64,000 bases of DNA from Bog-473 sp963706555 (lineage in GTDB: Bacteria; Actinomycetota; Acidimicrobiia; Acidimicrobiales; RAAP-2). Numbering within the stretch: the first letter of the stretch is position 1; the number at the start of each line of letters is the position of its first letter. A model generated the notes under the pieces. It was not told where the DNA came from. It saw only the letters and a program-made list of their open reading frames with translations, and searched no databases. The stretch is from positions 1,116,001-1,180,000 of the forward strand of contig OY970164.1 in assembly GCA_963706555.1 (NCBI GenBank), in the 5' to 3' direction. A program made the translations under genes and the position numbers. Below are positions 17,381 to 25,791 of this stretch, piece after piece.

Positions 17381-19987
17381 TTAGAGCAGTCCGAGCTCCC
17401 GTGCGCGCAGCACGGCTTGGTCGCGGCTGACGACATCGAGCTTGCGATAAATGTGTGCGGTATGGGTCTTGATGGTGTTGACCGAGACAAAGCAACGCTT
17501 CGCCAACTCGTGGTTGGACATCCGGCTTGGCAGATAGGAGAGGACCTCCATCTCCCGATCGGTGAGCCGGTCGGCCAGTTCTCCTCCAGGAGTCGAGGTT
17601 TTCTCTGCCAGCGCCGCCCTGGCGAGAACGATCTGGCGGAAGCCGGGAGGCGTTTTCGGAAGCGCCGCGAAAAGGGAGACGACGGGCGCTCCTGCTCTGA
17701 CGAACACCTCGACCAGGGTGTGTTGCTCCGCCAGGGTGGCTGCTTGCGTGAGGCTGGTCCGGGCCTCGTGGCGCATTCCTTCGGACCGGGCGAGCCATGC
17801 CCGCATGATCAGGTGTTCAACCTGTTCGAGCGGTTCTTCCGGCCAACCGGCAGCGGGTGACTCCTCCAGTATCTTGCGAGCGAGATCGAGCTGGTCCAGG
17901 GTCAGTGCGGCCGACACGCGCTCAACTGCGAGCGTGGCCGGCGGTGCTCCGCCGCGGGCCAGCGTCTGCAGTGCCCGGTCGGCGTGTCCCCCGAGCCGGA
18001 GGAGGCGGCCGTGGAGGGCGGCGAGGCGATCGCGGACGATTGGCGGAGGAGGAGACGCGATGGAGCTCTCGCATGAGCGGATCGTCGCCATGGCTTCGTC
18101 GGGATGTCCGTCAGCGGCCTGCAGGCTGGCGTAGGCGAGCTGGCTGACCCAGGCCAGCTGCGTGCGCCCGTTGGCTTCCGCCCGCACCCAACCCTCATGG
18201 AGGGAGAGGGCGGCGCGATGAGGTTCGCCGCGCTCGAGCGCGGCGAATGCTAGGGCCAGGTACGCGTCGGCCGTGGACGGGTGATTGAGGCGGCCCACCT
18301 CTCGTGCGATCGCCAACGCCTCATCGGCCAGGGCTTCCGCTCGTGCCGTGCGGCCGCACCAGGCCTCGAGGAGGCCGAGCGAACCCAGACCGCTGACTCT
18401 CCAGATCGAATACGTCGCCCCCAAGGTGCCCAAGCCCCGTTGGAGCCAGTCCCTGGCCTCCGCAATATGGCCGGCCAGGAAGTGGGCCCGGCCCCCGGAG
18501 ATCGTCGCGATCGTCTCCAGTGACTGGGAATCGGTGAGATGGAGGAGATCCGGAACGTCGCTCCCGTTGAGGTTGTCGAGCATCTCGATGGCGCGTTCGG
18601 CCTGCTGGACCGAGTTGACCGGATTCGGGCGCCACTGCGCCAGTGCGGCCAGGAACGTCTGGGCGCAAGCCCGTTCACCGGCCGACGCTCTTGGATGCGT
18701 CGCCTCCCGCCGCAGGACGTCCTCCGCCCCGGCCAGGTGGCCCTCGATTCCCTTGAGGACGCCGAGAAGAAGGCTGACCTCGTGCCTGTCGGCTCGGGCG
18801 GTAGTGGGAATCTGATCGATCCAACGGATGACGGTGGCCATTTCGCCGCGCTCGAACACCTCGGAGCCCTGCGTCACGATGACGTCAAGCGCCCCGTCCC
18901 AATCCTCTGCACGCAGGAGGTACTCGACGGCAACTCCCACCTCGCCCCGTTCCAGATACCAGGTGGCGGCTTGGGTCAGGAGGCGGCGCTCAGCGTCCGG
19001 GTCCTCGGCGCGCAGCCGGTAGCGAAGGAGGTCGCGGAACAGGTGGTGAAAGCGGAACCACTCCCGGTGATTATCGAGTGGGACCAGGAACATGGACTCC
19101 CGCTCGAGCTCTTCGAGGATGAGCTGTGTGTTCTGTTCGCCGGTCACATGGCGCAGGAGCCCCCCGCACATCTGATTCAGCACCGAGCTGTACAGGAGGA
19201 ACTGGCGGCGCTCCTGCGTCTGTAGCTGGAGGACCTCTTCGCCGAGGTAGTCGGCCACCAGGCGGTCGTCGCCGCTGAACTGCGCCACGAACGCATTCGC
19301 GTCAGGCTGGAGTCGCAACGTCACGCCGGCGAGCTGCAGTCCTGCGGCCCACCCCTCGGTGCGGTTGACCAGCGCTGCCACGCTGTCCGCTTCCATTTGG
19401 CGTCCGATGATGCGCTCCAGCAATTCGGCTGACTCCGCTTCGTCAAAGGCGAGATCGGATTGGCGAAGTTCGCTGATCTCGCGGTGGGTGCGGTGTCGGA
19501 GCCATCCGATGGGAGGGTCAGCCCGGCTGGCCACGACGAGGTGCGCCTCGGGCGGGAGCAGATCGAGGAGGCGGCCCAGGTCGTCGACGAGCATGGCATT
19601 CGACAAGCGGTGGAAGTCGTCAATGACGATGACCGTCGCCGGGAGCTCGGCCATCTGTGCCGCCAACGCCTCGAGGAGCGGCGTGCCGATTCCACCACCG
19701 TGCATGGCGACCAGATTGACGAGGTCGCCGAACCCCGAACGGATGGCCGCGAGCCCACTCAAGAGCTGCTTGGAGAAACGGACGGGGTCGTTGTCGGCGC
19801 TCACGACGTCGAGCCAGACGAACTCCCTTTCGGGATGGGTCGACGCCCACTGGTGGAGCAACACCGACTTCCCGGAGCCTGCGGGGGCGACCAGGAGGGT
19901 GAGTGGCTGTGTCAAGGACCGATCGAGCCATTCCCGGAGCCGGGGACGGTCGACCGCGTACCCTGGTGCAGCGAACCCTGACGACAT
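17381..19987 (-). CDS. MalT/LAL-type LuxR family ATP-dependent regulator
   Basis: 868 residues. Walker A APAGSGKSV at residues 34-42 and Walker B VIVIDDFHRL near residue 125 define the STAND-type NTPase. It continues with a winged-helix section, a long TPR-like helical region (about 400-780) and a C-terminal LuxR DNA-binding domain (RLTDREMEVLSYLPSRMSNHELAKR, then VNTIKTHTAHIYRKL). Such proteins need ATP and an inducer to oligomerise and activate promoters. ATG at 19987 has GGGAGAG upstream. It faces away from the 20-26 kb small-gene island and lies beside the first TCACCC-N5-GG(G/A)TGA site. Confidence 0.9.
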   Translation of the reverse strand: MSSGFAAPGYAVDRPRLREWLDRSLTQPLTLLVAPAGSGKSVLLHQWASTHPEREFVWLDVVSADNDPVRFSKQLLSGLAAIRSGFGDLVNLVAMHGGGIGTPLLEALAAQMAELPATVIVIDDFHRLSNAMLVDDLGRLLDLLPPEAHLVVASRADPPIGWLRHRTHREISELRQSDLAFDEAESAELLERIIGRQMEADSVAALVNRTEGWAAGLQLAGVTLRLQPDANAFVAQFSGDDRLVADYLGEEVLQLQTQERRQFLLYSSVLNQMCGGLLRHVTGEQNTQLILEELERESMFLVPLDNHREWFRFHHLFRDLLRYRLRAEDPDAERRLLTQAATWYLERGEVGVAVEYLLRAEDWDGALDVIVTQGSEVFERGEMATVIRWIDQIPTTARADRHEVSLLLGVLKGIEGHLAGAEDVLRREATHPRASAGERACAQTFLAALAQWRPNPVNSVQQAERAIEMLDNLNGSDVPDLLHLTDSQSLETIATISGGRAHFLAGHIAEARDWLQRGLGTLGATYSIWRVSGLGSLGLLEAWCGRTARAEALADEALAIAREVGRLNHPSTADAYLALAFAALERGEPHRAALSLHEGWVRAEANGRTQLAWVSQLAYASLQAADGHPDEAMATIRSCESSIASPPPPIVRDRLAALHGRLLRLGGHADRALQTLARGGAPPATLAVERVSAALTLDQLDLARKILEESPAAGWPEEPLEQVEHLIMRAWLARSEGMRHEARTSLTQAATLAEQHTLVEVFVRAGAPVVSLFAALPKTPPGFRQIVLARAALAEKTSTPGGELADRLTDREMEVLSYLPSRMSNHELAKRCFVSVNTIKTHTAHIYRKLDVVSRDQAVLRARELGLL

Positions 19988-20064
19988 TCCGTTGCTCTCT
20001 CCCGACAGTCTGCAACCAGTGTGCCACCAAGTGGTTGACCGAGCCAGCGGCCCTGCGGCGCCTA

Positions 20065-20081
20065 TCACCCGCGGGGGATGA
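20065..20081. promoter_or_regulatory. Inverted repeat TCACCC-N5-GGATGA (one mismatch)
   Basis: Left half TCACCC, spacer GCGGG, right half GGATGA, one base from a perfect match to GGGTGA. It continues TGAC like two other copies. It sits 78 bp upstream of the LAL regulator start and about 230 bp upstream of the small gene at 20296, in the divergent spacer. Confidence 0.45.
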
Positions 20082-20295
20082 TGACTTCACCTTCGGGCTG
20101 GCCGACAATGGCGGCAATGGGTGTCAGCTCCTCTGTGGGAATCGACGGCAAGGAAGCCACCCGCCATCGAGCGAATGTCACCGATTCAGCGGGGTTATGA
20201 CCGGTGCGGCCCGTTTATCTGTAGTCCAACAGGTGGGGAGCTCGACCAATCGCAGCATGCCGCTCGGCAGGTTCGTGTTTGCGGAAAGAGTCGCG

Positions 20296-20562
20296 GTGAG
20301 GGCTGAAAGTTTCGAAATCGTCGTCCGGGGTCGGCTGACCCCCGCCCTCGTCGGGGCGTTGGACGGCTTTGAGGTGGTCCGGTACTCGCAGGGCCTGACC
20401 TACCTTCGCGGCTGGGTACCCGATCAGGCACGGCTGCACAGCTTGCTGGGCGTGTTGCGGGACCTGAACATAGAGCTGAAGTCGGTGAGCGCTGTTGGAT
20501 CTCACGGAGGTAGCTCCGCGATGAGCGGTGACAGCTCGGCCCAGGGAGAGATCGATGGCTGA
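20296..20562 (+). CDS. Small uncharacterised protein, family copy 1 (intact)
   Basis: 88 residues, GTG start with GGAAAGAG about 9 nt upstream. The recognisable core runs from FEIVVRGRLTPALVGALDGFEV through TYLRGWVPDQARLHSLLGVL to RDLNIELKSVSAV. It predicts a small alpha/beta domain of about 60 residues with a variable polar tail. Two relatives sit at 24.6 and 24.9 kb, the first truncated and the second divergent. Similar small proteins occur in actinobacteria, but I know of no assigned function. The RDLNIEL strand-like end suggests a sensor or binding domain; this is speculation. The downstream gene is convergent, 30 bp away. Confidence 0.6.
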   Translation: MRAESFEIVVRGRLTPALVGALDGFEVVRYSQGLTYLRGWVPDQARLHSLLGVLRDLNIELKSVSAVGSHGGSSAMSGDSSAQGEIDG

Positions 20563-20592
20563 CATCGCCAGGACGAACCTGCCCGGTCCGAG

Positions 20593-22059
20593 CTAGACGC
20601 CCACTTCGGCGACGATGCGCCCGTCTGCTGCTGCGTTGACGAGCGCGTCGTAGTCACGCTGGTTCTGATCGGCGTAGCTCTCGGCGAACGAGGCGACGGC
20701 GTTTTCGAAGACGGTGCCGGACCCAAGATAGGCGGCGATGGCGATCCGGTCACCCGATCGGGCGTGGGCCTGGGCCAGCGTCAATCCACACAGATTGCCG
20801 TAGGCCTCCATGCCCACGGGGACCATCTGGTCGGTGTCCACGGAGCCCTTCCAGTCGCGCAACTGGCGGATGTAGAAGTCGCGCTGCACCCCGTCAGTTC
20901 CCTCGACCTGGTCCCAGCCCAAGAAGATGTCGCTCGATGCCTGCATCAGATGCTGCCCGGCCACCACGCGTTGGCCTTCATTGGTGTACTGGCTCTTCCC
21001 GACGAATCGGGCGAGCACAGATTCTTGCGCCTCCTTGGCCTGGAGGAGCAGCGGATCCTGCCCGTTACTCCCGATCAACAGAATGACCCATGCTCTCGTG
21101 CCGACACTGCCGACTCCCACCACTTTGCGCGCGATACCAACGAAGCGGAACTGATTGAGGAGGTGCTGGCGATCGCTCTGCAGCGTCACCTTGTAGGTGC
21201 GGAGGAGCTCGTGGATGCCCTCCGTGAACCGCTCGCTCTCCAGTTCTGGGAGCAATTCTTCGACCGGGACGAGCAAAGGCGGGTTGCTGACGAAGCGGGT
21301 TTCGCCGTTGACGACTTCCGTGAGCTTGCTGAGCGCCTGCATGCTGTCCCGTGTCCTGGCTTTGGCCACGGCCTTGTCAGCGCGGATCTTGGCCTTGGAG
21401 AGGGCCTTGGCGGAGCTCTTGTCAGCGGAAAGCCCCAGTTGGTCACCCAAGTCCTTGAGGACGCTCTCGATGTCGACGCGGGCGTACCAGACATCGAGAT
21501 CGCGCATTTTCGACAATTTCGCCATTTCGTTTCGATAGGCGGCCACCGTCCCGGTGACGATGCTGGCGCGCTCCTTGGTGGAGAAGCCTCGTTCCCGGCC
21601 GGCCACGGCAAGGCTGGCGGCCAACCGTTTCACATCCCACTCCCACGGGCCCGGGAGGGTCTCGTCGAAGTCGTTCAGATCGAACACGAGGTTCCGCTCC
21701 GCGGAGCCGAACACCCCGAAGTTGCTCAAGTGCGCGTCGCCGCATGTCTGCACGTCGAGGCCTGATCGGGGTGTTGCAGCCAGGTCGGAGGCCATGATCA
21801 AGGCAGCACCGCGAAAGAAGGTGAAGGGGGACACCAGCATCCGGCCGTAACGGATCGGCACCAATTCGGGCACTCGCGATGCGGCCTGGCTTTCGAGAAG
21901 CGCAACTGGATCGGGTCTCGTCGACCCCGGCTCCCATGCCTCATGCGCCGCCCGAGGGGCGGCGGTGCGGGCGAGCTTGCCTGATTCCGCCCGCTCTCCG
22001 GCAGAACGGTGCACGATGCCACCGTCCAGGGTTGCTGTGGGAGTTTCTCGGTCGGCCAT
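20593..22059 (-). CDS. DUF2252 domain protein
   Basis: 488 residues covering the full DUF2252 family: RMLVSPFTFFRGAALIMASDL, CGDAHLSNFGVFGSAERNLVFDLNDFDETLPGPWEWDVKRL (read in parts), a central Lys/Ala-rich helix, KVVGVGSVGTRAWVILL and the C-terminal CGLTLAQAHARSGDRIAIAAYLG. The HLSNFG and DLNDFDE elements resemble the catalytic loop of aminoglycoside-phosphotransferase/kinase folds, so a small-molecule or protein kinase activity has been supposed for the family. Substrate is unknown. ATG start. Its promoter carries a variant of the TCACCC-N5-GGGTGA repeat 35-51 bp upstream of the start. Confidence 0.88.
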   Translation of the reverse strand: MADRETPTATLDGGIVHRSAGERAESGKLARTAAPRAAHEAWEPGSTRPDPVALLESQAASRVPELVPIRYGRMLVSPFTFFRGAALIMASDLAATPRSGLDVQTCGDAHLSNFGVFGSAERNLVFDLNDFDETLPGPWEWDVKRLAASLAVAGRERGFSTKERASIVTGTVAAYRNEMAKLSKMRDLDVWYARVDIESVLKDLGDQLGLSADKSSAKALSKAKIRADKAVAKARTRDSMQALSKLTEVVNGETRFVSNPPLLVPVEELLPELESERFTEGIHELLRTYKVTLQSDRQHLLNQFRFVGIARKVVGVGSVGTRAWVILLIGSNGQDPLLLQAKEAQESVLARFVGKSQYTNEGQRVVAGQHLMQASSDIFLGWDQVEGTDGVQRDFYIRQLRDWKGSVDTDQMVPVGMEAYGNLCGLTLAQAHARSGDRIAIAAYLGSGTVFENAVASFAESYADQNQRDYDALVNAAADGRIVAEVGV

Positions 22060-22093
22060 CGTTCCACCGTCGCGCCGGGGGCGATCAAATCCA

Positions 22094-22110
22094 TCACCCT
22101 TTAGGGGCGA
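22094..22110. promoter_or_regulatory. Inverted repeat TCACCC-N5-GGGCGA (one mismatch)
   Basis: TCACCC, spacer TTTAG, GGGCGA; one base differs from the perfect half-site. It lies 35-51 bp upstream of the DUF2252 start, where an operator or activator site would be expected. A second, perfect copy follows 76 bp farther on in the same divergent spacer. Confidence 0.45.
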
Positions 22111-22185
22111 TATCGGTGATTCCCCGGCCCCCGGGGACGAAGACCGGGAACGACCAGGTGCGGATCAGGTGGTTCGACGTTGAAG

Positions 22186-22202
22186 TCACCCGACAAGGGT
22201 GA
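22186..22202. promoter_or_regulatory. Inverted repeat TCACCC-N5-GGGTGA (perfect)
   Basis: TCACCC, spacer GACAA, GGGTGA, continuing TGAC. It lies about 136 bp upstream of the PLDc_N/SHOCT gene at 22338 and 127 bp upstream of the DUF2252 start on the other strand. Same half-sites and spacer length as the sites at 24586 and 25792. Confidence 0.5.
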
Positions 22203-22337
22203 TGACCCGGGAGAACTCCACGTGATTGGATGCATCTGCAAAAGACGCTGCCGGAAGTCCGAACAAAGGGGGCCGGATCCTCTCCTCCCTGCGCCGGGCT
22301 TCCGCGGAGCGTCAAGCCGACCAATGAGGAGCACGCA

Positions 22338-22730
22338 ATGCTGGCCTATTCGTATCCGCTGTTGAACATTTTCTGGACGATGCTGGAGATCTTCGCGTTC
22401 GTCGTCTACATCTGGCTGTTGATTGCCATATTCTCCGACATCTTCCGCAGCTCTGATCTCGGTGGCGGGGCCAAGACACTGTGGGTGCTCTTCGTCTTGA
22501 TCATTCCGCTGATCGGAATCCTGGTGTACCTGATCGCCAGGGGCGGCCAGATGCACGAGCGTGCGGCCCAGCAGGCCCAGCAGCAACAGGAAGCCTTCGA
22601 CAGCTATGTCAAGGAGGCCGCCGGCACCTCCAGCGCGGCGGACGAGCTCACGAAGCTCGCCGACCTCAAAGCGAAGGGGATCCTCAGCGACGCAGAGTTC
22701 GAGGAGCAGAAGGCCAAGCTTCTCGCCTAG
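22338..22730 (+). CDS. PLDc_N + SHOCT small membrane protein, copy A
   Basis: 130 residues. Two membrane helices (FWTMLEIFAFVVYIWLLIAIF and TLWVLFVLIIPLIGILVYLI) with the intervening DIFRSSDLGGGAK, and then a basic exit motif ARGGQMHER, are typical of phospholipase D N-terminal-like (PLDc_N) proteins. A Gln-rich cytosolic linker leads to a C-terminal SHOCT motif (ELTKLADLKAKGILSDAEFEEQKAKLL). SHOCT is a short oligomerisation module. ATG 22338 after AGGAGCACGCA. A paralogue lies at 35366-35770. Probably an envelope or stress protein; no enzymatic motif is present. Confidence 0.85.
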   Translation: MLAYSYPLLNIFWTMLEIFAFVVYIWLLIAIFSDIFRSSDLGGGAKTLWVLFVLIIPLIGILVYLIARGGQMHERAAQQAQQQQEAFDSYVKEAAGTSSAADELTKLADLKAKGILSDAEFEEQKAKLLA

Positions 22731-22922
22731 CGTCGTGGGTGGGCCGGGGGAAAAGACGAGGCGTCGGAGAGGCCGAATCGAGGACGAAGGGTGATCCATG
22801 TGCTTCGCTAAGGCCTGTGCACCATGCCTGGTTTGCGCGCGGTCCAGGGGCAGAGGCGGCGGAACGCGAATGACGCAACCAACGACCTCACTACGGAGGT
22901 CCGACCCTGAATCTGGCCGGAC

Positions 22923-23576
22923 GTGACCCTCGATCTGCTGTTGATCGCGCTGGTCATCGCGGTCGAACCCATACCGCTCACGGCTTTCATCCTCGTTCTC
23001 TCCTCAAAGGGCGGAGTTCGAAAGGGCGCAGCCTTCATCTTCGGATGGTTGCTCTCATTGGCGATCGTCGTCACCGTGACCGTCCTGGCCACCGGGAACA
23101 ACCCTCCGAAGCCGAGTACTGCTCCGTCCCTCGCGGCTTTGGCCGTGAAGATGCTGATCGGCGTCGGCCTCATCCTCATCGCCATGCGTCACCGCCGCCG
23201 TATGAGCCAACCGAAGAAACCGAAGAAGCCGCCCAAGTGGCAGACCGGGCTCGATGAGATGTCGCTCTGGTTCGCGATCGCGCTCGGGCCCCTGACCCAG
23301 CCATGGGGCTTGGTCGCCGCAGGGGTAGCGACCATCGTCCAGGCGAAACTGGCCTCCTGGGAGAGCTACATCGCCTTGTTCCTGTTCTGCATCGTCGCCA
23401 CATCCAGCTACCTGGCAATGGAGATCTATGCCGGGATTCGCCCCGAACCGGCGAAGGCGTTCCTGGACCGACTGCGCAACTGGATCGATACCCATACAGA
23501 CCAAGCGATCATCATTGTCTCGCTGGTTCTCGGGTTCTGGCTGGTGGGAAAAAGCATCTACTCAATCGTGAGCTGA
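22923..23576 (+). CDS. GAP family (Sap/LysE-like) membrane protein
   Basis: 217 residues with about six membrane helices. The start LLLIALVIAVEPIPLTAFILVLSSKGG, the GWLLSLAIVV helix and the paired LTQPWGLVAAGVATI helix match the GAP family related to mycobacterial sulfolipid-addressing protein Sap and to LysE exporters. Members are implicated in glycolipid or small-molecule export. GTG start, 190 bp after the PLDc_N gene. Another GAP-family gene is cut by the right edge of the window (63559 onward). Confidence 0.75.
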   Translation: MTLDLLLIALVIAVEPIPLTAFILVLSSKGGVRKGAAFIFGWLLSLAIVVTVTVLATGNNPPKPSTAPSLAALAVKMLIGVGLILIAMRHRRRMSQPKKPKKPPKWQTGLDEMSLWFAIALGPLTQPWGLVAAGVATIVQAKLASWESYIALFLFCIVATSSYLAMEIYAGIRPEPAKAFLDRLRNWIDTHTDQAIIIVSLVLGFWLVGKSIYSIVS

Positions 23577-23631
23577 GGCTGGTGTTGTTTCCTCTACCTC
23601 ACCGCGTCGTGGCGCTCTTCGACCCCGCTTC

Positions 23632-23919
23632 TTATCCGAGGATCTTTGCCTTCTCCGCGTCGAACTCCGCTTCGGTCAGAGCACCGGAATCCCTCAGTGC
23701 GGCCAACTGGGTGAGCTGCGCAATTGGGTCCGGAGCCGGGGCTGCAGCCGGAGCGGGAGCCGGGGGTGGAGCTGGGGCTGCTTCCACCGGCTGGGCCTCC
23801 GCTGCCTGCTGGGCCTGGGCCGCCTGCTTGTTGGCCATATGCCCCCCGACGACGGCAGCAGTCCCGACGACGGCGGTGGTGCGTACGGCCATGCGTGCAA
23901 TTGGACGCCTTCTCAGCAT
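23632..23919 (-). CDS. SHOCT-domain small protein, copy 1
   Basis: 95 residues: a basic N-terminus, a short hydrophobic stretch (TTAVVGTAAVVGGHMANK), an Ala/Pro/Gln-rich linker of PAPAP repeats, then the SHOCT motif DPIAQLTQLAALRDSGALTEAEFDAEKAKIL. Probably membrane-associated and oligomeric. It follows the DUF6325 gene by 26 bp on the same strand, and the same DUF6325-SHOCT pair recurs at 37.0-37.8 kb. Two other SHOCT proteins are at 29627 and 37526. Confidence 0.8.
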   Translation of the reverse strand: MLRRRPIARMAVRTTAVVGTAAVVGGHMANKQAAQAQQAAEAQPVEAAPAPPPAPAPAAAPAPDPIAQLTQLAALRDSGALTEAEFDAEKAKILG

Positions 23920-23945
23920 GTCTTTGTCTCCTGTCTCAGTGTTGC

Positions 23946-24368
23946 TCAGACCGCTGACGGCAGGTCCGCCAGCGCTGGTTCGATCAACTCGTGGGGGATG
24001 CGAGCGCCCTCGAGAACGATTCCGTCCGCCCGCCGTACAGCCTCAGCGAACGGTTTTGCCCAAAGATCCTCCCAGATCAGGAGTGCTGCCGAAGAATTCG
24101 GCTCTAAGGCGGCAGCGGCATATTCGATGTCCTCGGGGCTGATGAGCCCCCCCACGTCTGCGTCCAGGTTCTCGAACCCGGCCAACGCGTCCAGCTCCTC
24201 GATCTCGAAGCTGACGACCGATCCGTCCGCATCCTTGCCGATGAAGATCAGATCGAGGATTCGCACCGTTCCCGATTCGGCGAGGGCGATCAGCTCGGGG
24301 GCGATCTCACCGGTGAACTTGTTCCCGGGGAACCCAACAATGATGTACTCGACTGGTCCAGTGGTCAT
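23946..24368 (-). CDS. DUF6325-family protein, copy A
   Basis: 140 residues. Family features are the opening GPVEYIIVGFPGNKFTGEIAPELIALAESGTVRILDLIFI, an acidic middle, and ALEPNSSAALLIWEDLWAKPFAEAVRRA with a C-terminal helix. This is a DUF1269-like ferredoxin-fold layout without the glycine-zipper membrane hairpin. Function unknown; usually encoded next to SHOCT proteins, as here. ATG start with GGGATAGGAAC upstream. About 43% of positions look shared with the copy at 37046 by eye. Confidence 0.8.
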   Translation of the reverse strand: MTTGPVEYIIVGFPGNKFTGEIAPELIALAESGTVRILDLIFIGKDADGSVVSFEIEELDALAGFENLDADVGGLISPEDIEYAAAALEPNSSAALLIWEDLWAKPFAEAVRRADGIVLEGARIPHELIEPALADLPSAV

Positions 24369-24628
24369 ATGTTCCTATCCCTTCGTGTCCGTTGAGGATA
24401 CGGCTGGCTGTGACTGTATTCGTCATCCTGATCGGGTGATTCGCGCACGAGAGGGGCTTCCCTGCGCGCGCGGCCTCCACGATGTGAACCCTCGGCATCA
24501 TCCTCGTGACGTGTCGGTGGCGCTTGTCAAAGATCGGGTGACCGCTCGATCATTTCGACCAGGTGAATCTCAGAATCGGGGGAAATCACCCTCACGGGGT
24601 GAAGCCGTCGACTGCCTCGGGACGGACG
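24369..24628. other. Intergenic region holding one TCACCC-N5-GGGTGA site
   Basis: Spacer between the divergent DUF6325 gene and the truncated family copy 2. No coding signal. The only structure I can support is the inverted repeat at 24586-24602. Confidence 0.4.
24586..24602. promoter_or_regulatory. Inverted repeat TCACCC-N5-GGGTGA (perfect)
   Basis: TCACCC, spacer TCACG, GGGTGA. It lies 27 bp before the ATG of family copy 2 and about 220 bp upstream of DUF6325 on the other strand. This copy lacks the TGAC extension of the others. Confidence 0.5.
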
Positions 24629-24940
24629 ATGAAGGGTATGAGGGGTATCGAGGACAGCTCCCAGACCTATCAAGCCGTCACAAAAGGACGACTGAGCCCA
24701 GCGTTGGTCTGTGGTCTGGGCGAGTTCGATGTCGTGCGCGTCGAAGACGGGTGCACCTATCTCCGGAGCAACGCATCCAAAAGTTTACGGAACTGTGACA
24801 ATGTCAGGTTTCCGTGGCGTTGCTGGGACCCCGGCGTTAGCTTTGCGCCCTCAAAGGTTGTCCGAACATGGTTTGCCTTGCGCCTCGTTGGTCCTCGCCA
24901 AATGCCAGAGGTGCGGAAAGGGGGGCGTCTGTGTGGTTAG
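24629..24940 (+). pseudogene. Small uncharacterised protein, family copy 2 (truncated)
   Basis: The first 45 or so residues match copy 1 at 20296: YQAVTKGRLSPALVCGLGEFDVV then EDGCTYLRS. The expected continuation (WVPDQARLH...) is absent from this and the other frames, and the remaining open frame is unlike any protein. I read it as a 3'-truncated copy whose frame happens to stay open to 24940. A perfect TCACCC-N5-GGGTGA repeat sits immediately upstream. Confidence 0.5.
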
Positions 24941-25206
24941 CCCTGCGATCCGTTCGGCGGAGCTATGAACTGGTTGTCAACGGCGCGGTAAGCCGTTCGT
25001 TCGTTGACGCCCTGGACGGCTTTGAGGTAGCGGACACGGTTGACGGAGGCGCGCAGAAGGCGGGGCGGGTAGATGGGCGGGGCCGGCTCTACCACGCGTT
25101 GCCCGTTGTGGCTTCTGACATCGATCTCGTTGCAGTGAGACCGGTGACTGACGGGTGGAGAAGGGGTCCAGCCCGTGGCACCCACCACGACCGTCGTGGT
25201 GGGTAG
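24931..25206 (+). CDS. Small uncharacterised protein, family copy 3 (divergent)
   Basis: 91 residues from GTG 24931, preceded by GAAAGGGGGG. It aligns end to end with copy 1: SYELVVNGAVSRSFVDALDGFEV, then 39 residues against 40 in copy 1, ending DIDLVAVRPV in place of NIELKSVSAV. The central TYLRGWVPDQ stretch is not conserved, so this copy has diverged strongly or is decaying. It overlaps the tail of the copy 2 frame by 10 bp and ends 15 bp before the DUF7144-like gene. Confidence 0.45.
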   Translation: MWLALRSVRRSYELVVNGAVSRSFVDALDGFEVADTVDGGAQKAGRVDGRGRLYHALPVVASDIDLVAVRPVTDGWRRGPARGTHHDRRGG

Positions 25207-25221
25207 ACAGGAGGATGCATC

Positions 25222-25611
25222 ATGAATGAACGTGGGAGTGGTTGGACCGTCTTTGCAGGGACGGCATTGATCATTGCGGGCGTTATGAGAGTCTTCGACT
25301 CGATCTGGGCTTTCAGATACCACGGCGTGCTGCCCGAAAACTTCGAGGCCGCCATATTCGGACACAGCCTCAAAACGTACGGCTGGGTGTACCTCGTTGT
25401 TGCCATCGTCCTGATTCTGGCCGGGTTCGGCGTCATGGTGCAGTCACAAGTGTCCCGTTGGATAGGGATCTTTGCCGCCGCGATCCTGGGGATCAGCGCC
25501 ATCTGGTGGATGCCGTTCTACCCGATCTGGTCACTGACGTACATCGGGATCAGCTTCTTCGTCATCTACGCACTCGCGGCGTATGGGGCGCGGGACGCAG
25601 CGACGGCCTGA
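25222..25611 (+). CDS. DUF7144-like four-helix membrane protein, copy A
   Basis: 129 residues, four membrane helices: WTVFAGTALIIAGVMRVFDS, then a loop with WAFRYHGVLPENFEAAIFGHSLKTYGW, then VYLVVAIVLILAGFGVM, IGIFAAAILGISAIWWM and SLTYIGISFFVIYALAAYG. This is the DUF7144 type common in actinobacteria. Function unknown. ATG start with AGGAGG about 8 nt upstream. The copy at 33051 is nearly identical over the FRYHGVLPEN(F/L)E.AIFGHSLKTYGW loop, which suggests the loop is the functional part. Confidence 0.82.
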   Translation: MNERGSGWTVFAGTALIIAGVMRVFDSIWAFRYHGVLPENFEAAIFGHSLKTYGWVYLVVAIVLILAGFGVMVQSQVSRWIGIFAAAILGISAIWWMPFYPIWSLTYIGISFFVIYALAAYGARDAATA

Positions 25612-25620
25612 CGCATCCCG

Positions 25621-25634
25621 AGGGCCTTGGCCCT
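25621..25634 (+). terminator. Short hairpin AGGGCC-TT-GGCCCT after DUF7144 gene
   Basis: Perfect 6-bp arms with a TT centre, 10 bp after the stop, followed by TCTTC rather than a clear T-tract. Possible weak terminator; the two-base loop argues against a stable RNA hairpin. Confidence 0.3.
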
Positions 25635-25791
25635 TCTTCATGCCGTAGTTCTGCGCTGCGGCATTCATTTGCTGAGGTGAGTTCGCGGGCGCTCCGCTCG
25701 CCGACGTCCCCCCCGGCACGCCATCGTTGGACGTTTGACGCGTTCAGCGATGGCGTGTCGAGGCAAATGAAGTGGAACTCAACACGTCACG

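Noticed and set aside
25531..25719. 62-codon minus-strand frame overlapping the DUF7144 3' end (MPGGTSASGAPANS...)
   Set aside because: First half looks peptide-like, but half of it is antisense to a solid gene and there is no family match.
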